Positions 52,531-60,264 of a stretch of 64,000 nt of DNA are shown piece by piece. The notes beneath the pieces were generated by a model. That model saw nothing but the letters and a program-made list of their open reading frames with translations. It did no database searches and was not told where the DNA came from. The DNA is from Sulfuricurvum sp. Lineage in GTDB: Bacteria; Campylobacterota; Campylobacteria; Campylobacterales; Sulfurimonadaceae. The DNA is taken from positions 62,001-126,000 of the forward strand of contig JAUXYP010000006.1 in NCBI GenBank assembly GCA_030694265.1, written 5' to 3'. The translations under genes and the position numbers were made by a program. How positions within the stretch are numbered: position 1 is the stretch's first letter; every line of letters starts with the position of its first letter.

Positions 52531-53213
52531 GCGGTGCCGGTATTTACTGTCAAGAACTAAAGCACATTGAAGATCAGCTCGCTTTGCAATACCTTCCTGC
52601 GGTTAAAGCAATGTCGTTTCGTCTCAAAGAGCGATTGCCAAGCTCGATTGATTATATGGATTTATGCGCTATTGGTACAGAAGAACTTGTTAAGCTGGCG
52701 CGTCGTTACGATGAGGCACAAAATGATTCGTTTTGGGGATATGCAAAAACGAGAGTTTATGGAGCCATGCTGGATTATTTGCGCTCACTGGATTTAGTAA
52801 GTCGCTCCAGCCGTAGGCTTATCAAAGAAATTGATAAGGCGATTGAAAAATATTTAGCTGAACATGATACTGAGCCTTCAAATGCTGAGTTGGCACTTAT
52901 TTTGATAATGGATGTAGAAAAAATTCATGATGCGCGTATTGCATCGGATATATATACCGTACTCCCATTGGATGATCAGCTCGGAAATGAATTGGACGGA
53001 ACCCTGGATCGTATGGAACATGAAGAACTGATAGATGCTATTAAAGATGTGTTAATGGGATTTGATGAGCGTGAACAAATGATCATACAGCTTTATTATT
53101 TTGAAGAGCTGACGCTCAAAGAAATTAGTGAAATTGTAAATATTACAGAATCCCGGATTTCTCAGATTCATAAATCCGTTATTCGACGTATTAAAGAAGC
53201 GGTGGAGGGATAA
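52527..53213 (+). CDS. fliA: Flagellar sigma factor FliA (sigma-28)
   Basis: A 228-residue sigma factor with regions 2 (LKERLPSSIDYMDLCAIGTE, FWGYAKTRVYGAMLDYLRSL), 3 (SSRRLIKEIDKAIEKYLAEH) and 4 (LTLKEISEIVNITESRISQI). It directs late flagellar gene transcription. It overlaps the small membrane gene and is followed by fliM after three bases. Confidence 0.95.
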   Translation: MSGAGIYCQELKHIEDQLALQYLPAVKAMSFRLKERLPSSIDYMDLCAIGTEELVKLARRYDEAQNDSFWGYAKTRVYGAMLDYLRSLDLVSRSSRRLIKEIDKAIEKYLAEHDTEPSNAELALILIMDVEKIHDARIASDIYTVLPLDDQLGNELDGTLDRMEHEELIDAIKDVLMGFDEREQMIIQLYYFEELTLKEISEIVNITESRISQIHKSVIRRIKEAVEG

Positions 53214-53216
53214 GAG

Positions 53217-54311
53217 ATGGCAGATATTTTATCCCAAGAAGAGATTGACGCCCTATTAGACGTTGTTGATGATGATGGTGATGTTGGTTTAGAAGCAGAG
53301 GAAGAGAATTCTTTTTCCTCTCATCGTCAAATTACTCTGTATGACTTCAAGCGTCCTAATCGTGTTTCAAAAGAACAGCTCCGTGCATTTCGTGGGATTC
53401 ACGATAAGATGGCTCGCTCGATCTCTTCACAAATTTCCTCGATTATGCGATCCATTGTAGAAATACAGTTGCATTCGGTTGACCAGATGACGTATGGCGA
53501 ATTTTTGATGTCATTGCCAAATCCTACGAGTTTCAATGTCTTTTCTATGAAGCCGTTGGAAGGCAATGGTGTTTTAGAAATTAACCCTTCTATCGCTTTT
53601 CCTATGTTGGACCGTATTTTAGGAGGACGTGGGGAGCCTTTTGAAGCAAGCCGCGAGTTTTCTGATATTGAGCTTTCATTATTTGAAACCATTTTGCGCG
53701 TCATGATGAATACGTTACGTGAAGCATGGGGTCCTGTTACGGATCTTTATCCTCAGGTCGAGTCAAAAGAGTCGAGTCCTAATGTGGTTCAGATTGTGGC
53801 GCAAAATGAAATTGTTGTCATGGTCGTTATGGAAATTATCATCGGCCACAGTTCGGGTATGATGAATATTTGTTATCCGGTTATTGCCCTAGAACCTATT
53901 CTACCTAAATTGGCAAGCCGTGATTTAATGCTTAATGAAACCAGTTCCAAAAAAAGTCGTAACCAGGAACTTCAGGTTCTCTTGGGGGGTGCTCATGTTA
54001 ATTTTGAAGTTAATCTTGGAACGGCGGAATTAACACTGCAAGAATTACTGGATGTAGAAGTTGGGGATATCCTACGGCTTAATGTTGCGGCCAATGATGT
54101 CGTGAGTGTCAGTGTTGATGGAAAAGAGCGTTTTATAGCAGAAATGGGACTGCGTCGCTTTCGTAAATCGGTACAGATCACCCGTAAAATAGACACCGAA
54201 AAAGATGCCGTTAAGCGAGCGCTTAAAGAGTTTGAAATGAAACGAAAAGCTCGTGCTGCAGTGGCCAAAGAGATTGTTAAAACTACAGATGAGTTTGAAG
54301 AGGATGAATAA
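53217..54311 (+). CDS. fliM: Flagellar motor switch protein FliM
   Basis: The 364-residue C-ring protein starts with the CheY-binding peptide region ADILSQEEIDALLDVV and carries the CheC-like middle domain (LRAFRGIHDKMARSISSQIS, MLDRILGGRGEPF) and a C-terminal SpoA domain (LGTAELTLQELLDVEVGDIL). The tail extends beyond the SpoA domain with a charged helix. It overlaps fliY by TAATG. Confidence 0.96.
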   Translation: MADILSQEEIDALLDVVDDDGDVGLEAEEENSFSSHRQITLYDFKRPNRVSKEQLRAFRGIHDKMARSISSQISSIMRSIVEIQLHSVDQMTYGEFLMSLPNPTSFNVFSMKPLEGNGVLEINPSIAFPMLDRILGGRGEPFEASREFSDIELSLFETILRVMMNTLREAWGPVTDLYPQVESKESSPNVVQIVAQNEIVVMVVMEIIIGHSSGMMNICYPVIALEPILPKLASRDLMLNETSSKKSRNQELQVLLGGAHVNFEVNLGTAELTLQELLDVEVGDILRLNVAANDVVSVSVDGKERFIAEMGLRRFRKSVQITRKIDTEKDAVKRALKEFEMKRKARAAVAKEIVKTTDEFEEDE

Positions 54312-55183
54312 TGAGTGATTTTACGGGGTTATTCGCCCAAGAAGCAACGGCAACGATTGAAGGATTAACAGGGCAAGCGCCTTCGATTGTATTTAAAGAA
54401 GTGGAAACGATTTCAATTGTTTCGAATATTATTCCTCCCATCGCAGCGGTTCGCTTGAGTTTTTCCGGCCCTACTGCAGGTAAAGGGATCATATTAGTTC
54501 AGCCCTCTCTCGCAACAGCACTTGGAGATATGATGCTCGGCGGTGATGGCGAGAGCAAAGAGGACATGAACGATGAAGACCTTGACGCCCTCAAGGAGAT
54601 CATTTCCAATATAGCAGGGGCTATGAGCACAACCTTGGCTTCTCAAAAAGAGCTGCCAAAATTTACGATTAAAACGGATGAAGCGCTTTTTATTCCTGAT
54701 AATGGCGAAGTAGATTTAGATGGATATGCCAAAATGTTCGTTTATAGCTTTTCATTGGGAACGATTAATACCTTAATAATGTTCGCGATTGATACTGCTA
54801 TTGTAGAAGCATTGGAAGGGCCAAGCGCCGTAGCAACCAGTAATGCATCTTCATCCGTTTCAGCGGCTTCATCAAGTGGAGATTCGCAAAGTTACGAACG
54901 AAAACTTGATGACAGTGAAATGAAAAATATCGGCCTTATTTTGGATGTAAAGCTTCCGGTACGTGTTCGAATCGGAAAGAAAAAAATGCTTTTAAAAGAT
55001 GTTTTGAGCATGGACATTGGTTCTGTTATAGAGCTCAATCAATTGGCCAACGATCCTTTGGATATTTTGGTGGATGATAATGTAATTGCGCAAGGGGAAG
55101 TGGTTATTGTTGATGGAAATTTTGGGGTACAAATTACGTCTATAGGCAGTAAACGAGATCGGCTTACGAAGCTCAAGGGGTAA
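54311..55183 (+). CDS. fliY: Flagellar motor switch protein FliY (FliN-type)
   Basis: The 290-residue protein has an N-terminal CheC-like domain with DEDLDALKEIISNIAGAMST, a Ser/Ala-rich linker (about 170-195) and a C-terminal SpoA/FliN domain (ILDVKLPVRVRIGKKKMLL, SIGSVIEL-like residues then VIAQGEVVIVDGNFGVQIT). In this group the switch includes both FliY and often a separate FliN; FliN is not in the window. It is the last flagellar gene in the run. Confidence 0.9.
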   Translation: MSDFTGLFAQEATATIEGLTGQAPSIVFKEVETISIVSNIIPPIAAVRLSFSGPTAGKGIILVQPSLATALGDMMLGGDGESKEDMNDEDLDALKEIISNIAGAMSTTLASQKELPKFTIKTDEALFIPDNGEVDLDGYAKMFVYSFSLGTINTLIMFAIDTAIVEALEGPSAVATSNASSSVSAASSSGDSQSYERKLDDSEMKNIGLILDVKLPVRVRIGKKKMLLKDVLSMDIGSVIELNQLANDPLDILVDDNVIAQGEVVIVDGNFGVQITSIGSKRDRLTKLKG

Positions 55184-55185
55184 AC

Positions 55186-55971
55186 ATGCCACATGGAAGA
55201 GGGAGAAAAAAAGAGTACCAAAGCAGCCGTTACGTCAAAGACATTAAGTCAGGAGATGTGTGGAGTGTTTTTAAAATCATCGCCGATTTTGTGCAAGGTT
55301 TTGATGAACTCGGAGATCTTGGCCCCTCAGTAACGATTTTTGGAAGCGCACGTGTGAATGAAAATCACCCCTACTATGCGCAGGCAACCCACTTGGCAAG
55401 CATGTTAGGTGAACGCGGTTACAACATCATAACCGGAGGGGGCCCCGGCGTGATGGAAGCGGCTAATCGCGGAGCCTATGAACATGAAAATATTGAATCA
55501 ATCGGTCTGAATATTGAACTTCCAGAAGAGCAGGCGCCGAATCGTTTTATTACCAAAGGGCGCAGTTTTGACTACTTCTTTTCTCGTAAAGTAATGCTGG
55601 TTAAATATTCGATGGCGTATGTGATTTTTCCGGGAGGCTTTGGAACTCTTGATGAGATGTTTGAAGCATTGACCCTGATTCAGACACGAAAAATGTGGGG
55701 TGTACGGCTTTTTGTTGTGGGAACTGAATTTTATGCTCCGCTAATGCAATTTATCAACGATAAGCTGTTGGCGGAGGGGATGATTGAGGAGAAGGATTTG
55801 AAGCTTATTACTCTTACCGACGATCTGGACTTTGTGGTCCATGAGATTGAAAAATCATTAGTTGCGCAGATGGCGACGCTCGAGAAAGAGGGCTTAAGCG
55901 ATACGAAGTATTATAAAGTCCTCTCATCTTATTTTGAGAACAGACCTATATGTGATGGGAGTAATGAATAA
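55186..55971 (+). CDS. LOG-family protein (TIGR00730)
   Basis: A 261-residue Rossmann-like protein with the family motifs TIFGSARVNENHPYYAQA, TGGGPGVMEAANRGAYEH and PGGFGTLDEMFEALTLIQT. The motif PGGxGTxxE marks phosphoribohydrolases related to LOG (cytokinin-activating) and to bacterial PpnN nucleotide hydrolases. The bacterial substrate is unclear. The N-terminal 45 residues extend before the core. It overlaps mnmA by one base (TAATG) and starts two bases after fliY. Confidence 0.88.
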   Translation: MPHGRGRKKEYQSSRYVKDIKSGDVWSVFKIIADFVQGFDELGDLGPSVTIFGSARVNENHPYYAQATHLASMLGERGYNIITGGGPGVMEAANRGAYEHENIESIGLNIELPEEQAPNRFITKGRSFDYFFSRKVMLVKYSMAYVIFPGGFGTLDEMFEALTLIQTRKMWGVRLFVVGTEFYAPLMQFINDKLLAEGMIEEKDLKLITLTDDLDFVVHEIEKSLVAQMATLEKEGLSDTKYYKVLSSYFENRPICDGSNE

Positions 55972-56990
55972 TGAAAAAAAAAGTATTGATTGGTATGAGC
56001 GGCGGTGTTGACTCAACCGTATCAACATTGCTATTAAAAGAACAAGGCTATGAAGTAGAAGGAGTGTACATGAAACTCCACTCCAAGCCAGGTTACCATG
56101 AAATTCATCAGGCACGGGCGCAAAAAGCAGCTGAATTTGCCGGTGTTAAATTACACATTTTGGATTTGCAAGAAAAATTCAATGAAAAAGTGTTTACCCC
56201 ATTTATTAAAACGTATCAAGAGGGGAAAACGCCGAATCCCTGTGCTTTGTGCAACCGAAATATTAAATTTGGGGCGATGGTGGATTTTGCAGATACGATT
56301 GGTGCCTACTATGTCGCAACAGGGCATTATATTCGGCATGACGGGCAATATTTACTCCAAGCGCATGATGATACCAAAGATCAAAGCTACTTTCTTTTTT
56401 ACATTAATCCAGCGTTAGTACCACGTTTGCTCTTTCCTTTGGGTGAAAAACATAAAGTTGATATAAAGGCATATGCGGCAAGTATTGAGGGATTGGAGTC
56501 GTTTGCATCACAGGGCGAGTCAAGTGAAATATGTTTTGTAGAAACAACTTATGCGGATGTGTTAAAGCCGTATGTTAATGTGGACCAAGAAGGGGAGGTC
56601 CTTGATTTGGAGGGTAATGTTGTAGGAACCCATAAAGGGTACATGCACTACACCATTGGAAAGCGCAAAGGATTTACAGTTAGAGGCGCGCATGATCCTC
56701 ATTTTGTGGTAGAGATCAGGCCCAAGACGAATCAAATCGTAGTAGGACCTAGGGAAGCATTGGAATGCTATTCGGTCGAGCTTGAAAATGTTAATATGTT
56801 TGATGAGCGCCAAGAATTTGATTGCAGCGTGAAACTTCGCTATCGCACAGAGGCTGTCAATTGTCATGTGATCATTCATGGTGATCATGCAACCGTTACA
56901 TTAGAAACACCTGTTTTAGGTATTGCTGCGGGACAAGCCGGAGTCTTTTATGATGGTGATAAACTTCTGGGTGGTGGTTGGATTGTTTAA
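55971..56990 (+). CDS. mnmA: tRNA-specific 2-thiouridylase
   Basis: A 339-residue enzyme that thiolates U34 of tRNA-Lys, -Glu and -Gln. The PP-loop is LIGMSGGVDSTVSTLLL; the catalytic cysteine region is NPCALCNRNIKFG (C91, C94), the second cysteine lies in SSEICFVET, and TKDQSYFLFYI is also diagnostic. It is shorter than the E. coli enzyme (about 368 residues) but all motifs are present. Two of its substrates, tRNA-Lys and tRNA-Glu, are encoded at the left end of the window. The 3' end overlaps the MFS gene by 41 bases. Confidence 0.93.
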   Translation: MKKKVLIGMSGGVDSTVSTLLLKEQGYEVEGVYMKLHSKPGYHEIHQARAQKAAEFAGVKLHILDLQEKFNEKVFTPFIKTYQEGKTPNPCALCNRNIKFGAMVDFADTIGAYYVATGHYIRHDGQYLLQAHDDTKDQSYFLFYINPALVPRLLFPLGEKHKVDIKAYAASIEGLESFASQGESSEICFVETTYADVLKPYVNVDQEGEVLDLEGNVVGTHKGYMHYTIGKRKGFTVRGAHDPHFVVEIRPKTNQIVVGPREALECYSVELENVNMFDERQEFDCSVKLRYRTEAVNCHVIIHGDHATVTLETPVLGIAAGQAGVFYDGDKLLGGGWIV

Positions 56991-58212
56991 TCCAAAACAA
57001 AAGATTATTGCTGCAGGTATTATCGGAAATGTTATTGAATATTACGATTTTGCACTGATCGGTTTTTTAGCGGTAATGATGGGTAATCTTTTTTTCCCCT
57101 CTTCTAGCCCTTTTCTCTCTTTATTAGGTTCTTTTGGGGCATTCGCTGCTGGAATGGTGATGCGTCCGATTGGGGCTGCTATTTTCGGTCATATCGGTGA
57201 TCGGGTAGGACGGCGGTTTGCCCTTATAAGTTCGCTTATTTTGATGGCATTACCGACCTTTTTAATCGGTTTTTTACCAACATATGCTCAAATTGGGATC
57301 ACGGCTCCTATTTTATTGGTGCTGTTACGTATGATTCAGGGGCTATCTGTTGGCGGTGAATATGCCAGTTCAATTGTGTATCTCGTCGAACAATCAAGCC
57401 CGGGAAGAGAAAACCTATACGGTTCTTTTGTCTCTATAGGTGCAAAAATCGGAATGGCATTGGGCTCGGTATTATGTGGAGCACTTTTGTGGTATTTGGG
57501 TGAAGATGACATGGGAGAGTGGGGTTGGCGTATCCCGTTTATTCTCAGTATTTTCATTGCTATGGCAGGGATCTATTTGCGTCGAGGTTTGAGTGATGAT
57601 TATCAGCCAAACGAGGAAAATATGATCCCGATAGTAGCTATTTTTCGCTACCATCGTAAAGCTTTCGGGCAGTTTCTCGTCGTTGCTTCGGTTATTTGGA
57701 TGCTGTACTATACCCTCTTCATTTATTTACCTGTTTGGCTTCAAGGCAGCGCTGGTTTGAGTAAAACGCAATCGGGTCAAATTAATACTTTTTCAATCGT
57801 CATGGGGGTTATCTTTATCCCGATTATGGCAATGTTAGCGGATAAAATTGGATCAATACGGGTCATGAAAATGGCAGCGTTAGCAACGGCGGTAGGTATT
57901 TTTCCACTTTTGTATGTGATGATTCATGGAGGGGTTGTGGGAGCATTGATCGCCACATCCATTATGGTTATCTTGCTGTGCGCGTATCAAGCACCCATTT
58001 TTGCGGCTACGGTTCATGGCATTGATCACCATGGATTTCGTGCTTCGTTTACAGCACTTATTTTAGGAAGTGCCGCAGGAATTGTAGGCGGTATTACCCC
58101 GGCGCTCATGACTTCTTTGGTAGAGTTAAGCCATGATCCGTATTCTCCCTCCTACCTTATTGGCCTTTCGTCATTGATCGCATGGAGTGTTCTTAAGCGA
58201 ATACGAGCATAA
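56950..58212 (+). CDS. MFS transporter, metabolite:proton symporter (ProP-like) family
   Basis: A 420-residue integral membrane protein with about twelve spans. The MHS-family signature appears in IGNVIEYYDFALIGFLAV and the loop GHIGDRVGRRFAL, plus MIQGLSVGGEYASSIVYLVE; these are shared with proline/betaine, alpha-ketoglutarate and citrate carriers. The substrate is unknown. Start ATG 56950 is chosen because GGAG lies six bases upstream (56940-56943), which makes it overlap mnmA; TTG 56983 is an alternative. Convergent with mtgA. Confidence 0.85.
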   Translation: MMVINFWVVVGLFNPKQKIIAAGIIGNVIEYYDFALIGFLAVMMGNLFFPSSSPFLSLLGSFGAFAAGMVMRPIGAAIFGHIGDRVGRRFALISSLILMALPTFLIGFLPTYAQIGITAPILLVLLRMIQGLSVGGEYASSIVYLVEQSSPGRENLYGSFVSIGAKIGMALGSVLCGALLWYLGEDDMGEWGWRIPFILSIFIAMAGIYLRRGLSDDYQPNEENMIPIVAIFRYHRKAFGQFLVVASVIWMLYYTLFIYLPVWLQGSAGLSKTQSGQINTFSIVMGVIFIPIMAMLADKIGSIRVMKMAALATAVGIFPLLYVMIHGGVVGALIATSIMVILLCAYQAPIFAATVHGIDHHGFRASFTALILGSAAGIVGGITPALMTSLVELSHDPYSPSYLIGLSSLIAWSVLKRIRA

Positions 58213-58222
58213 AAAGCGTAGC

Positions 58223-59098
58223 TTACGAAGCGTTAGTCTCTGGATTAGAGGATTCACTAGGGACTTGTTCACTTTGCTCTGAAGGAAGTTCCCCATTTTC
58301 TACAGGAACATCATCAGCAGGTACATTGAAGAGTGAATCGAAAGAGGTGTTCGTTTCGGATGACTGAGCTGCATCTTCTTTTGGTATGGTCATTACCTCT
58401 TTGTAGATTGATTGAATTACCCCTCTTCGCTTCATGATTTTTAGGATAATACGGGAACGATTTTTGACGTATTTTTGACTTCCTGTCGGATTGTATCTGA
58501 TTGGATTTGGCAATACTGCTGCTAGGCGTGAAGCTTCAAGTGCCGTTAGATTTTTGGCACTTTTGTGGTAATAGTGCCGTGCCGCAGCTTCAATTCCAAA
58601 TATTCCATCCCCCCATTCAGCAACATTGAGATAAATTTCTAATATACGGCGTTTGGAGAGTTTTTTTTCAATTCTCCAGGTAAGGATGGCCTCTTTGATC
58701 TTACGAACAGGATTTTTACTTGGAGAGAGATAAAGGTTTTTTGAAAGCTGCTGACTAATGGTACTGCCACCCGCGAGAGTCCCTTTTTTGATGCTTCGCT
58801 CAAGAGCATTTTCCATCCCTTTAACATCAAAACCATCATGCTTCCAAAAACCGTCATCTTCGCCGATGAGTACGGCTTTAATGATGTTGGGGGAGATATT
58901 ACTCATACTCACCCATTTATGAGTGATCTGCATATCACGGTTTTTATCTGCCCATTCGTTTTCTCGGTATTGCATAAAAGCGGTAGGGATAGGACGCACC
59001 TCTTTAAGGGCATCAATATCAGGATAGACAAAATAGCGAGCAACATCTACTGCCCCTAAAATTAAAAGTATAAGCGTTATTTTCCAAAAGTTTTTCAT
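58223..59098 (-). CDS. mtgA: Monofunctional peptidoglycan glycosyltransferase
   Basis: The 291-residue protein has one N-terminal span (about 5-21) and a GT51 domain with VLIGEDDGFWKHDGFDVKGM, the catalytic Glu, and GGSTISQQLSKNLYLSP, typical of MtgA. It polymerises glycan strands. After the catalytic part (about residue 235) a Ser/Glu/Pro-rich acidic tail of about 50 residues follows (for example EQSEQVPSESSNPETNAS), which normal MtgA lacks. It overlaps the TRIC gene by four bases on the minus strand. Confidence 0.92.
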   Translation of the reverse strand: MKNFWKITLILLILGAVDVARYFVYPDIDALKEVRPIPTAFMQYRENEWADKNRDMQITHKWVSMSNISPNIIKAVLIGEDDGFWKHDGFDVKGMENALERSIKKGTLAGGSTISQQLSKNLYLSPSKNPVRKIKEAILTWRIEKKLSKRRILEIYLNVAEWGDGIFGIEAAARHYYHKSAKNLTALEASRLAAVLPNPIRYNPTGSQKYVKNRSRIILKIMKRRGVIQSIYKEVMTIPKEDAAQSSETNTSFDSLFNVPADDVPVENGELPSEQSEQVPSESSNPETNAS

Positions 59099-59724
59099 TG
59101 GTTATCCGGTGAGAGTTTTGGTAAATGCCATTGTTTGTAGTAGGCTAAAAGGCGTAAAACTACAGCAAATATAGCAATAGAAGTAACCTCGATGGTATGA
59201 ACTCCCCACAGCTTATTAGTAAGTAGCAATAGCATAGCAACAATAAGAGCAATTGAGCCATAAAAATCGCTGATCAGCACAGAGGGGACCTGATTAATCA
59301 TGGTATCACGTAGTACCCCTCCGCCAACGGCGGTGAGGAAGCTCAAAATAATGACACCAAAAAAATTAAAACCGGCATCCATAGCGAGCAACGCTCCTGT
59401 AATGCTAAATGCAACCAATCCGATGGTGTCGCTGATGACAAATAGCCATTTTTGCTCCAGCTGTTCGCTTCGATAAAGACGAAATGCAAAAGCTACAGCA
59501 ATGGTTGAGAGTACCGTAACAGCTGGATAATATTCGGTAAAAGCAAAGGGAGTACGGTTTAAAATAGCATCACGAACAACACCGCCGCCCAATGCGGTAA
59601 TAGAGGCTGCAACGATGATCCCTAATAAATCAAGCCTATGACGCACCCCGATGAGAAAACCGCTTAATGCAAAAGCAACGATCCCCAGAATATCAGCAAC
59701 GACGACGAGATTAAAATCAGACAT
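59095..59724 (-). CDS. TRIC-type cation channel (UPF0126 family)
   Basis: A 209-residue membrane protein made of two similar halves: GIVAFALSGFLIGVRHRLDL with ITALGGGVVRDAIL, and GLVAFSITGALLAMDAGFNF with LTAVGGGVLRDTMI. The repeated GGGxxRD motif marks the YicG/TRIC family, bacterial relatives of animal intracellular cation channels. It probably conducts K+ or Na+; the physiological role in this organism is unknown. It overlaps the carbonic-anhydrase-like gene by eight bases. Confidence 0.88.
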   Translation of the reverse strand: MSDFNLVVVADILGIVAFALSGFLIGVRHRLDLLGIIVAASITALGGGVVRDAILNRTPFAFTEYYPAVTVLSTIAVAFAFRLYRSEQLEQKWLFVISDTIGLVAFSITGALLAMDAGFNFFGVIILSFLTAVGGGVLRDTMINQVPSVLISDFYGSIALIVAMLLLLTNKLWGVHTIEVTSIAIFAVVLRLLAYYKQWHLPKLSPDNQ

Positions 59725-60253
59725 TGGGTGCGCGGTAATTTTCTTTAAATGCTACGTATCGTTTGGCTGAAGCATAAAGCTCCGCCACTTCTTGATCCGT
59801 GAGTTCTCGTACGACTTTTGCAGGGCTTCCCATGATCAGGGAGCGTGGTGGGAATACTTTGTTCTTGGTAACCAATGCACCTGCACCGACTATTGATTCT
59901 TTACCGATAACCGCACCATCGAGAATGGTAGCACTCATGCCGATTAAACAGGCATCTTCAATGGTACAGCCATGTAGCATGACGCGATGCCCGACGGTAA
60001 CATCATTGCCAATGACGGTTGGGTATCCATCACTCATATCGTCGAGCTTGTGGTGGGTTATATGGATCATGCTGAGATCTTGGATGTTCGTACGATCCCC
60101 AATGGTGATATAGTGGACATCCCCGCGAACGACGCAGCCAAACCAGATACTGACGTCTTCACCCATAGTGACGCGTCCGATAACATCCGCTGAGGGAGCA
60201 ATCCATACGCGGTCTTGCATCTGCGGAATAAAGTTTAAATAATTACTAATCAT
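59717..60253 (-). CDS. Gamma-carbonic-anhydrase-family protein
   Basis: A 178-residue left-handed beta-helix protein built from hexapeptide repeats (ADVIGRVTMGEDVSIWFGCV). The metal histidines lie in MIHITHHKLDDM and GNDVTVGHRVMLHGC. Gamma-class enzymes hydrate CO2; many bacterial members are of uncertain activity and are called YrdA/PaaY-like. It begins twelve bases after the ppk stop and precedes the TRIC gene on the minus strand. Confidence 0.85.
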   Translation of the reverse strand: MISNYLNFIPQMQDRVWIAPSADVIGRVTMGEDVSIWFGCVVRGDVHYITIGDRTNIQDLSMIHITHHKLDDMSDGYPTVIGNDVTVGHRVMLHGCTIEDACLIGMSATILDGAVIGKESIVGAGALVTKNKVFPPRSLIMGSPAKVVRELTDQEVAELYASAKRYVAFKENYRAPNV

Positions 60254-60264
60254 AAATATCCTTC

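Noticed and set aside
58195..58245. Possible bidirectional terminator between the MFS gene and mtgA
   Set aside because: Only four-pair stems with three-base loops can form, although one is followed by CTTTTTAT on the minus strand; too weak to call.
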